64,000 bases of DNA from Diphasiastrum complanatum (lineage: Eukaryota > Streptophyta > Lycopodiopsida > Lycopodiales > Lycopodiaceae). Positions 45,394-55,464 of this stretch are shown here, in pieces. How positions within the stretch are numbered: the stretch's first letter is position 1; each line of letters starts with the position of its first letter. Location: the NCBI GenBank assembly GCA_029204225.1, contig CM055097.1, forward strand, positions 5,063,125-5,127,124. The letters run 5' to 3'. The notes beneath the pieces are model-generated. The model searched no databases, was not told the DNA's origin, and worked only from the letters and a program-made list of their open reading frames with translations. The translations under genes were made by a program, and so were the position numbers.

Positions 45394-45655
45394 AGTTAAA
45401 ATAGCAATGATCGACTTATACAGTGCTTTCTAATTGCGACGGCACCACGTGTGCTCAGTCCTAGAATTATCGGGCCGTCTTTCTTTTACGAGCCCTTTGA
45501 GTGCTCTTAAGTAATTTTATCTTTGTACTTGTTCATTAGTGTGAATATACAGTTTGTGGGAGAGCAATTTTGTTGTCTTGTCTTATTGCACTTGACGTTG
45601 TGCTGTGGTGATTGATTCAGTCGGGGTTTTAAACTGTATTTCAACTATAGATTAT
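45394..45655 (+). mobile_element. Probable copia 3' LTR after polypurine tract
   Basis: A purine-rich tract (TTGAGGGAGAG, near 45383-45393) follows the copia pol end, as before the LTR at 22118. The next bases AGTTAAAATAGCAATGATC resemble LTR A's start with TG changed to AG. The right end is not fixed, and no matching second copy was seen in the window. Confidence 0.5.
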
Positions 45656-46127
45656 TAATCGACTCACCAAATGAAAATCCGGATGTTGCAATGAACATGG
45701 ATCAATAGGATACAATGTTTTTTGATGACCATAAATCTACATGCTTTAGCTTTTCCTCCCTGTATCAGATCATATCAGAAGTTGACAATTTGGGTTGCTT
45801 TGAATTTCTTGTCCTAAGCAGAGCATATTCTGGTGATAGATCCACATGAAGATGATAAAGCTTTGTCATTAGTACAGTAGTATAGTAACAAATAGCACAA
45901 TAACAATAACAAAGCTGGAGATGGCGCTAATGACACTCTGGAAATAGAGATGGCGGAGATAGAGATGGCGTAGGCTTTGTTTTGCTGGTTAGTATAATGA
46001 AATTTGCTAACCATACTAGTAACAGTTATAGAAATACAGTATGTATAGTTACTTAAAACATGGTATACACAGTAACTGTGACTATGGTGATTCACATTAG
46101 ATTAAATGTGATACAAAAAATTGAAAT

Positions 46128-46760
46128 TAAGGATCATATCAGAGAGCTTTTTGGCACCCAAGCTTTCAAAATAGCAATGGCAAGGAGACCCAGATCTACA
46201 GTCGAGTCTGTGATTCTTTACATTGAGAAAGATCAAGCTGATAACTGGAAGCCAACAAAATATACGAAGAATTCATGGGTGTTGCTGCATCCATCATCAA
46301 AGGGCAACTTCTGACAAAAGAAAAGAGCAAAAATGACATACAAATCTTATTGGAAAGCAAAAATTCTGGAGTTTAATACTACCCCGAGAGGTCAATCAAT
46401 ATCAAAAATTTTAGTACATCATGTATATATGCATTTAGAAATCAAAGTACATGATATCAATCCTCATGATCATTGACAATGTAATTATAAGTATATCAAA
46501 ACATACGCACTCTACAACAATCATAGGTGATTTTCTTTATTGATGTTCTTCAGATTATGATTTGAATGCTTCAACATTGTTTTTTTCTTTCAAATTTATA
46601 TCCATCATGCATAAGTGAATGGGAGCCAGCACAATCACTTGCAGGAATATTGGACGTGATTCACTCTGATGTTGGAAAGCTGCAATACAGAGGAAGAAGT
46701 CCAAAGGAACTTGACTTTTGGCGTGCTCCGAACACTTTCTCCGCGATATTTCAAAATTGA
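46128..46760 (+). pseudogene. Cassette gene D, isolated relic
   Basis: A paralogue of the minus-strand D gene at 57380-57850. The first block shows SWVLLHPSSKGNF, YKSYWKAKILEF, TPRGQSISKILVHHVYMH and INPHDH, aligning to the other copy over about 75 residues. After a gap of about 110 bases the second block shows LYPSCISEWEPAQSLAGILDVI, matching the other copy's next block. An in-frame TGA interrupts after NF. Both copies have a TGA directly after INPHD(H/F). I do not know the family. A, B and H are not seen nearby. Confidence 0.6.
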
Positions 46761-47018
46761 ATTCAATTATCAATATCGCATATAGTTCCTTGCCTTAAAA
46801 GTTTCTATTCAGTTCGAATCAGGACAAAATTGCATAGCTAATTACAATGTTGTCCTATGTCAAAGTTTTACTGCTTTGCTCAAATAGGATAGCCATGTAT
46901 GTGGCATATTGTGAACCGTACATGTGCATTAAAATCGAGGGCTAAGATTATATAAACCAACTGGTAAAGAGGAAAGATATGTGTATGGCTTTCTATCTAG
47001 AAAATCTCTGGCTTTCTA

Positions 47019-47021
<3 letters not shown>

Positions 47022-47060
<39 letters not shown>
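47022..47060 (+). repeat. (CT)n microsatellite
   Basis: About 19 perfect CT units. The sequence just before resembles a short leader, but no gene follows that I can support. Confidence 0.9.
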
Positions 47061-47062
<2 letters not shown>

Positions 47063-47973
47063 TTTGACTTTCTAGTTTTTCTACAACATCCCATCTTCAT
47101 CTTTTGCTCTCTTGCCTTTTTCCTTTTGCAATCGAGCTTGGTTTTAGCTGCTTTCGCACACCGATCAGGAGGTGTAGCATTGGGTAATATAAATCCATTT
47201 CTGATATAATTTGTTGTGCAGCAGATTGTGATGCCCTTTTGTGTTTGCATTGATCTGAGAAGAGGTTAGACTTGGTCTCTGTATGGTTATGGTTATGTTG
47301 GCTGAAACGCTTTTTGGTTGCATTTGTTGGAGTTGAAATGCTTAGTTTCTATTACCTCATGTTAATATCTGCATACTCACAGCTTTTTTTGATCTCATCC
47401 AATTGTCCTTGGTTTTAAAAGTGTTTTGGTAGGCGGCATATCCTGTTCAATTTGCGTCAACAATACTATTTGGAGAGCTTGTTTTTGTATTGTTCTTTAG
47501 GAGGGTGTAAACTGAATCTTATAGCTCTAACTTAGATTGGGAATACAATGTGGGATGCCTTTGTCTGGAAAATCCCCACAGAAGCCCGAATTTTGAATGT
47601 AATTAGTTCGAGAGAGCTAGAGATGTCGTCTCGACACCCAGAGACTTTCTGCAGTAAACACGACAGCTTCAATGTCACACCAGAACATGTGATGTAACAA
47701 AGAGAAACACCCTAGTGCATTTATTCATAGGAAAAAGTAGTAGGTACATTGATGAAAAAGATATATACACCCCGAAGGGGAAGTTTAAACAAAAGTAAGC
47801 TCAAACAAGAGCGAAGCTTGCAGTAAAGTTAAGATTAAGCCAGATCCTGGCATTAAAAATAAAAGTGCATAAACTATGATGATGTCAATGGGAGTCTGCC
47901 AACTGACTGCAGTAGATTAGAAAAGTGAAGAGGTGGTGAGTCGGCTAATGAAGGGGGATGAGATGTAGCAGAC
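47061..47973. other. Gene-free stretch, possibly 3' UTR of the RT element
   Basis: No coding similarity. The part next to 47974 may be the 3' untranslated tail of the minus-strand reverse-transcriptase element. No poly(A) tail or target-site duplication was recognised. Confidence 0.35.
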
Positions 47974-50554
47974 CTAGCCACCGTCGCCCGTTGCAGAATG
48001 GATAGGGCCTAAGCACGTTGCAGGGCAATGGAAATACGTTGTTTTCCACAAGAATAGAACCAGGAATACCTTGACGCTCGGTGCTGCCATGTCTGCCGCT
48101 TGTCCTGGTGTGAAGGCAGAGTGAGGCAATAGGTCACCACGCGTGGGATCAGCAGCAACAACATCTGCCAAAGTACGAAGCCCATCCCGAGAGAGGACAG
48201 TGTCAACATGCCTGCGGGAAGAGTGGGATGCGGAAGAAGGAAGGACATGAGATTGCTCTCTGAGGACATAGAATCCTCCATCTCTGGCTATAGCGGCCGC
48301 TGCATCTCTGACAACATCATGCGTAGCTGTGCGCTCACTCCCAGGAGGGCAGCGGAGGAGGTGGATAGCAAGAGCATCAATAGGGTGACCACGAAAACAC
48401 CTAGAGAGACCCAAGACTGAAGGATGAGTAGCTCCAAGCAAAGACGAAGAGCAGTGGTGAAGATGGCCGAAGACAACCGAAAGGAAGGAATAACAGGCCG
48501 AGCTGACAACCAAGCCCCTACACCACGACCGGCACAAGAAAGAAGTCGAGTTTGATGCAATGCCGAAGGAGTCTCAGAGAGCATGCTGAAAAGGGTTTGC
48601 TTGTGCACGCACTCCAAGATGGTCTCTTGCCGGTGATCTGAACTGAAAGTGAGGAGTTGCTCAAAAGGAGGAAGACAAGCTCGGGCAGAGAGGGGGAGGA
48701 GCTCTTGCACAACGATGAGGAGGTGTTGGAAAGGTAGAGAACTGGTATCCACATGAGCAATGCAATCTGCCAAGAGGAGGCGAAAGCCAGAGAGGAACTG
48801 AGAAGACAAAGCAGGGGCGACAAGAGCCCAGCTCCCAAGAAAAGCTATAAATGCAAAAGAAACCGTAGAGAGAAGACCCACACCTCTAGAAGAAATGGAT
48901 AGCCGAGCCTGGTTCCGAGCTGAAAGGGTCTCCACACTATCCAAAGAACTTGGGCCCAAAAGACGACCAAAAACATCCATAATAGAGCTGTCAAAGGAAG
49001 AGAGAAGATGCAAAAAGTCCTGAGTAGGGGGGAAAGTCCGCGACATATAAGAAGGACGCTGGATAAAGCAAGACGTCAAGATGCCAAACGCGACCTGAGT
49101 GTCGCCCAACCGGGGAAGTCGATATGAATGAGCAACATCCTCCTGGAGAGCCTCACCAAGAAAAGCATAGCTGAAGGAAGCAGACCCAAAAGGAACACCT
49201 AGAATGTGAATGCCATCCGAAGGAGCAAGAAAACCTTGAGGAGGAACAAAGTCCGGGGGAAGACCTGCAGGAGACCACACTGAATACTTGGAAGGTTGAA
49301 TAGACAAACCAAGAGAAGCCAACTGCTCAGAGAAATGATGAAATGCGAGGAGCACCGTAGGAGCAGGACCAACAATATGAGTGTCATCAACAACCGAAAG
49401 AAATAAGCAGGAGGGAAAGGCCTTTGCAGAAGCTCGAAGTGCACAAAAATGAGGTAGAGCAAAAAGAGGACCACCCAAAGGATCACCTTGACAAGTACCT
49501 GCTGCAGATTGGATAGTAGAAAGATCTCCAGAGTGCACATGGTGATTGTAAAAGAGAGGAGTCTCATAAGCATAGAACAACCGCACAAACGGAATAAGCT
49601 GAGCCAACTCACCACCATCCGCGTGCAGCTCCCGAAAGATCGCAGCTCTAGAAACAGAATTAAAAGCATTGAAAACATCCACTTGGAGAACAACCCAGTC
49701 AGGATGGAGGTTAAGGGTGGCACACAAACCATGAATGACAGCTTCATAGCCGCCAGGAGTAGAGATGCCAAACTGATGAGGGGAGAGAAAAGAGACGAAA
49801 ATATGTTGAAACTGAAAACAGATAGAGCGACTAACAAGACAGAAGAGGACTTCACCAATAGCAATGGAACGGACGCCACTCGAGGCTTTAGTCATGGCGA
49901 TTAAACGAGACGCAGACAGAAGACGTGCAACAGAAGAAGAAATGTGACCAGAGGTGATAAAAGAGCAGACCTGAAAGAGTTGAACAAAGCCACTAGCAGA
50001 GTCCTCAGGTGGAAAGCAATCACAAAGGTGTTCATAGACCAAACCGGAGGGACCACCAACAACAAGACGAGGACTACGATGGAAGGCATGAGAGAAAGAA
50101 TCACGATCAAGCACCAAGTCAACATCGGACACAAAGTCCTCCACAAACAAGGGAATAATGCCTTCAAAAGCAGTATGAAGAGCTTGGAGAGCAACAACAG
50201 TATCAACAGAAGAGGAAGTGGGTGTGAGAGGAGCTAAAGCTCGAGTTGCATGAGAATACTCACCAACTTGCCCAAGATGTAGGGTGCGACGAAGGCGACG
50301 GTGGAGAGGTGGGTCACCTTGAGGTTGAGAGTCCTTTGAGTTGCAAGTAGCAGTGCCTGACAACGTGCAAAGTGTTCATCCTGAAGCGTTTCCCAGTCTC
50401 TCGAGAGAAAGCGACGAAGGCGAGCATGAGTTTCTCTATGACCAGCATCCCCACCCCTCAGAGGGAGGACTAGACACCAAAGGGGAAAAAGAAGAAAGAG
50501 ATTCCAAGCCGCAATGTCAAAGGGGTAGCCAAGCGATAACAACTGGAGTTTCAC
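47974..50554 (-). mobile_element. Non-LTR-like reverse transcriptase with possible RLE-type C-terminus
   Basis: Minus strand. The N-terminal part (50234-50554) shows LPLRGGDAGHRETHARLRRF. One frame over is a 691-codon frame (48288-50363) with a reverse transcriptase: RSIAIGEVLFCLVSR, the Asp-containing palm motif LQVDVFNAFNSV, AGTCQGDPLGG, and the catalytic SVVDDTHIVG in which Val replaces the usual Tyr/Phe of the YxDD box. A further frame (47974-48537) holds IDALAIHLLRCPPGSERTATH, a Cys/His-type segment, and VDTVLSRDGLRTLADVVAADPTR, which looks like a restriction-enzyme-like nuclease core. This is not a standard plant L1 or RTE LINE; no APE endonuclease is seen. Two frameshifts make the copy inactive. 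Similar proteins exist in some non-flowering plants, from memory. Confidence 0.7.
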
Positions 50555-50599
50555 AACGGAGAGCGAGGGGAATATGAAAGTAGAGCCTTGGACGAGGGA

Positions 50600-52039
50600 A
50601 GCTATTACGAGCTCATAACCAGTGCCGAACCCTAGGGAAAACAGATAGGTCAGATACCACAGTCCGGGTCGTGTCCAGCGTACATGACCAACAGGGCAAG
50701 ACAGTGTGAGTAGTGTGCCCCAGCACGGTCCATAGCCATGGCGGGCCTAACACAGTCTAGGGACCCTGTCAGCAGGATAGGGCCACAGTTGGGTCCCGAC
50801 GTGCAGTCGGCCACGTCAGTGCCACATGGCCGACACTTTGCAGTTGCATGCTACCAGTCCTCAAACTGGACTAGGAGGGGCTTACTCTATATCAGGGAGT
50901 AGGCAAAATTGGGTGGATCAGTTAGTGTTTGCCCTACTATGGTGTTAGGATCTATTACACTAGTATAAGAGCCATCTCCATCCTAGGGAGTTCAGGAGCA
51001 GCAGTAGAGTAAGCTATCAGAAGATAGGAAAGATCTCTGAGTTTCTCAACTGCTCCTTGGTAACCAGTTCGTCGAGTTCTTCAACGAACTGTTCATGTTC
51101 TTCCAATTCCATTGGTTCCTTCCCTTTTCTGTAAGCCACGGCTTCTGTTTCAAGTTCGTCGAAGCCTCTCTCCGGGGTTGATCAGGTCCCTGAGGAGTGG
51201 TCATCTTGGAAACTGAAAGAGAGCTACCTTAACTTCTGAAGTAAAAAAAATCTAAAAGACTAATTTACAACTGTACAAGGGAAAGGAAAGATGACTTAGT
51301 TGTTTCTGAGGATTGTACTTCCAAATAAATTACAAAGAGGAACCCTTTCAGCCCTTTTTCCCAAGATTTCAGACCTGCTATCCCGAAAAATGCCAGTTTG
51401 AAGCTTCAAAACGATGCCAAATTTCCCGGTTCTTGAGTTGAGTAGCTGACTAATCTGATTTCAGGTGTGGGGCTCCAACAAACTGAGTAAAAACCATAAT
51501 TTTACAACAAGAAATCCAAAATTTTTTGTATCTCTGCCCTCATTGACTGGACAGCCACCTGTCTGGCCCAATTTTCTAAAATTTAAGGCCCAATCTTTGC
51601 TTGAATCTCTGATCTGAACTCAGACAGTAGGTCGCTGGTCTGTGGCAATATGGTTTGATGTTCAAACTACTGAAAAATCCTCAAAAACAGTGATGAAAAA
51701 CCAATTTTTCACCTCCTTGTCCAACGCTGGCCCTGTTGGGAATTTTCAGATTAAACTCCACTCAGATTTACTGAAATCCCTTTTTGAAATCAGAGATAAA
51801 TCCCTGTATGTACAGCGATGGATCTACTGACTAAATCCTATTCTATTTCCGCTGGGAAATCCGTAGAGAACCCTCTGAAATCTGGAAAAAACAGTTGTCT
51901 ATCCAGCGAGTTACCTCTACAAAGAGTCTGATTCCTTTCTATTGTGATTTCTTAGTGAAAATTAGAAGCTTGAAGGCTGCTCCTACAACGATTCTCCTCC
52001 TCTAATCGAGCAAATTTAAAACATCCATGTCTATATTGT
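50600..52039. other. Gene-free stretch left of the cassette
   Basis: No recognisable coding or RNA gene. The 50.64-50.97 kb part is GC-richer and could be the 5' untranslated region of the minus-strand RT element. The 51.2-51.95 kb part has no readable structure. Cassette gene A similarity may start slightly upstream of 52040, at about 52005. Confidence 0.35.
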
Positions 52040-53019
52040 ATGAAATCATCAAATGACATTTCAAGGAACACAAGAGTTTCAAGGGATATTGAAGATCCAA
52101 ACTGGAAACCAGTACTACCAATTCCTTTACAAAATGTGCATATTTGCACACTTCATGGAGAGGTGAGGATCATAGAGAAATTAATATATCTTCATATCTT
52201 GTTTGCATGGAATACTAAGCCAAAGTCAGCATCAAAACAAGCAATCGCTCTATTAGAGGAAGTGTTGTCAAAAGCAGGCCTTCATAAAGGCCATGTTAAA
52301 ATACAAAAACATGAAAAGCTTTTGAGAAAAATAGGAAATGTACCCAATAAACCTAGCATAGGAGGAGTCAAAGCTAGTCGATTTTTATCAAATCATTCTA
52401 AAGAGTTGTCTAAGATCCAATACTTGGTATGGAAAGATGTTATTTCTGCAACAGAAGACTTTGAAGATAAAGAAACAACAAGGGTAAAGAAGGTTGAAGT
52501 TTAAAAAAAGCTCGATAATATGGTTGAAGTGCTTAGAAAAGACACAATTTCATATGCAGATGCACTCCTATAGAAAACAACAATAGAGTTTGTAGATGCA
52601 GTTCGGGTGGCTTGGGGCTCAGATCACATCACCCACTACATGGTAAGATACATTTGAACAGTGTCTTACAATTTTATAATTTTAGTATAACTTGCTTGAT
52701 AGATTCTAACCAATGCATATTTTTCTAACCAATGCATAAATCTTTGATATTGCAGCACATACTAAGGCATCATGCATCATTTTTTGCAAAAAAGTATGGC
52801 AGTTTGAGTATATGGTCCTCACAAGGAATGAAGAAATCACATTGGTAGGCAAGAGCAACATTTCATCGAAATACACAACATGGCGGAACATCCTCAAAAA
52901 ATAGTTACATCATTCAGCTATTCCAATGGTTTTATAGATGAGCTCAAGTGCGATACACAACAAGATCAACTGAATATCAAAGATTCAAAAAAGCATCTAA
53001 ATTTATAAGCCAAATTTAG
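52040..53019 (+). pseudogene. Cassette gene A, unrecognised, four in-frame stops
   Basis: Two exons (52040-52642, 52756-53019) joined by a 113-base GT-AG intron keep one frame of 288 codons with no frameshift. In-frame stops lie at 52502, 52571, 52846 and 52939. The first half has DPNWKPVLPIPLQNVHICTL, VRIIEKLIYLHILFAW and IGNVPNKPSIGGVKASRFL. The second has YGSLSIWSSQGMKKSHW and a terminal IQLFQWFYR. A CxxC (PCLYC) lies just upstream in the same frame, so the gene probably starts earlier. I have the impression of similar uncharacterised proteins in transposon-rich genomes but cannot name the family. Its tail is also present at 14225-14300. Confidence 0.6.
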
Positions 53020-53100
53020 ATTGATGCCATTCAATATAGATCAAATGCGTGTGATCAAAAATTCTCAAATTTTACATACATTAAATGGAAAAGAGTACAA

Positions 53101-54483
53101 TCATTTTTTTTCATTGTCTCTAAGGACAATTTTTGTTGTGTGGTCATGAAGGAACTTTTTCCTATCATAAGGATCCAAAAATCGAGTGGATTGCTTTTTG
53201 TTCAGATCTATATATCCTGATAGAATTGCCAGAGCAGATGATCTCATAGGAACATTTTCTGGCACGTAATTGAACACTTTAAGAGCAACATCTCTTTTGA
53301 CAAAAATGATTCTATATGTATTTTTTGGATATTTATGCCCTTGGGAAAAATAAGATAGGGCCTTGATGGCCATGATTAAGATTCTCGCATTCACAAAAAA
53401 CCTTTCATGAAGAATACAAATTTTGTTATTTACAAAATGTTTCAAATAATGAGCCAATGAGGCATCCTTCTGTCTCCCGCCTTCTCTCTCTCTCAATCCT
53501 CCATGCCTGCTAGCAAAGGCATCAACTTCAACGATTTCCTACAACACATAATCAAGTTTTGGTCAAACTAGCAGATCAATCATCAGTTACACGTTAAATA
53601 GTAAATTATTTTTGTGAGAAGGTGTACTTACCAAATCCTCCTCGTCAGCTTGGATCACACCAGCAGCTTCTAAATTGTGACCAGCAATAATGGTCAATTG
53701 CTGGTAAGCTGGAATAGTATATATGAGAGGTGGCAAATACTTTTTCTGAAAAGCCAAAAACTCCTCCTCACTCGGCATATTAGCTTCATATGCCATGCTC
53801 TCAGATAGCATCCTTTGAAAGGCATCTGTGCCACTTGCCCATTCTAGCTGGTCCTCATAGTCGATGCCATCTATGAGGTCGTCATCATCAAAGTCAATAA
53901 AATCATTAAATTCAGAAATTATCCTTGACATAAGAGATAATATCTCATCTTCTCTGAGATCCATTATGTCTCCGATGTCACTAATGGACAAGAATGCAAT
54001 ATCGTCCATATGGTACATAGGGAGGTCCATCAAAGTTCTGCTCTGGTCAATCTCGCTCACGGTAGATAAAGGAGAGATAGACAGAGAATGAGCCTTGGCA
54101 GGATCATATTGTTGTGCTTGCCTAGCCTCCTCTACATCTCCTAAAACCTCATCAGTAATGGAAACCTTTGAAGCCACACGGGTAGTAGGGGCAGGTAAAC
54201 CAATCATGGACGACCCAAAAGATTCTGTCTCGTCAGGGATAAGAGTAGATAAGAAAAACACGAAGCCCATACCCTCTTGAATGAAGCGACATACTCGATT
54301 GTGTTCCTCACAGGGTATGACACATTTAAATAGATCGATAAACTTATGATCATGCCTTTGCTTGGCACTAGGCTGAGCATGAGTCAAATCTATGAAATGC
54401 ACAAATCTCAGGCCGTCCATTAGAAGGGTACCATGTTGCAAGCACTCATAAAAATCCTTGTACAGTTTGGGAAAAGCTTCCAT
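53101..54483 (-). CDS. Cassette gene B, intact 429-aa protein of unknown function
   Basis: Two exons, 53632-54483 and 53101-53538, joined by a 93-base intron with GTAAGT donor and TTGTAG acceptor, give an unbroken 429-codon frame ending at 53101. The first part has YKDFYECLQHGTLLMDGLRF and VCRFIQEGMGFVFFL. A strongly acidic centre (FIDFDDDDLIDGIDYED) and TIIAGHNLEAAGVIQADEED follow, and the exon-2 part is basic (YPKNTYRIIFVKRD, FLDPYDRKKFLHD). No signal peptide, membrane span or known motif is seen. The frame is open upstream of the Met at 54483 to an acceptor-like TTTTCAG at 54517, so a short first exon (perhaps the ATG at 54623, MASSSTS) is possible. It is the only undamaged gene of the cassette. 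The relic at 14430-14896 is its paralogue. Confidence 0.6.
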
Positions 54484-54672
54484 GTGCTCAATAACAAATC
54501 TCTCTATGTCAAACTGAAAATCAAATAAGACAAAAAATGGTCCTGTCTGTCGCTAACCCCAGCATCAACAAGAAAAGAACTAAGAGCTCTATCATAGATC
54601 GAACTAGTAGAAGAGGAGGCCATATCGATATGAGGCGCCGATTAGCAAGGGGACATAAACGGTGTAATCCTG

Positions 54673-55402
54673 GGCGCGTGATGGCGATATACACTACTGT
54701 ACACGATTCTGCATATCGGAACTACACGCCAGGGGAGCAGTGCGACATTTAACCGTTTGTTGGGTGCGTGGTAGCGATATTGTATGTACTGATTTTGAAG
54801 CAGGTCGGTTTCTTGGACTCAATATGCGAAACTGAATTCCGAAAATGACACTCATATATATAGTCTAATTCAGAGCATTTGCACCGTACATGTATTTCGA
54901 AAACATGCGGTCAAAATTGCCACACATGTGGAAACGACAGCCACATAGTTTTTATGACATGTGTACACTTCGGATCCTGACATGTGTCCTTGCAAGTGCA
55001 TGCCAATTGTACGATCGTCCGAGCCAGTCGTCCCGTGACACGTGTGTGGCCCAGATCGTGACACGTGTCCTCGCACATGCATGCCAATCGTATGATCGTA
55101 CGGATCGGTGATGTCTTGACACGTGACAGGCCGGTGTGATGACACGTGTGACCACACGTGCGGGGATTGGAGGTGTCACATCACACGTGTGATATTGATG
55201 GGACGTTCTGCAGGTATAAAAGGACATTTTGGACTCATATTTCCGTTTCGAATTTCTTTGTTCCCTAGCACTCCTCAGATTTCTTCGTTCACTTGTGCCC
55301 CTCGCTATCTGCATATCGCTACCACACGCCCAGAGAGTCAGTACAGCTTCCCCCTCCATGCGTCGTAGCGATACGCCACCTCTTGTATCGCCATCACGTG
55401 CC
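54673..55402. promoter_or_regulatory. Symmetric inverted motif pairs in the B-H divergent leader
   Basis: The outer pair is GCGTGATGGCGATAT (54676-54690) and, inverted, GTATCGCCATCACGTG (55385-55400). The inner pair is GCGTGGTAGCGATAT (54766-54780) and, inverted, ATATCGCTACCACACGC (55313-55329). Each gene of the divergent pair thus carries the same two motifs in the same order and orientation relative to itself. Copy 1 keeps the outer motif upstream of H. Confidence 0.6.
54976..55221. promoter_or_regulatory. CACGTG palindrome array and TATA box between B and H
   Basis: Six CACGTG hexamers lie at 55039, 55062, 55120, 55143, 55155 and 55184, mostly as (T)GACACGTGT, with CATGTG variants further left. 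A tandem duplication of about 82 bases (54976-55057, 55058-55138) built part of the array. TATAAAA at 55215-55221 points towards H, whose ATG is at 55465. CACGTG is a G-box recognised by plant bZIP and bHLH proteins, so strong regulated, possibly bidirectional transcription is plausible. Confidence 0.65.
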
Positions 55403-55464
55403 TCCCCTATCCGACATGCACTATTCTTTCTCATTGGCAGGTCATAACGATACCTTAGCTTGAA

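Noticed and set aside
49488-50237. Plus-strand frames of 138 and 97 codons
   Set aside because: They are antisense to the reverse-transcriptase frame, which has clear RT motifs on the minus strand.
52040-53019. Readthrough or stop-codon editing in gene A, since four stops interrupt a frame without frameshifts
   Set aside because: The stops are of all three types and the sister genes H and D are plainly degenerate; simple pseudogene decay is enough.
55039-55189. CRISPR-like regularly spaced palindromes
   Set aside because: Spacing is irregular, the repeats are 6-10 bases, and the genome is plant nuclear; a G-box array explains them.
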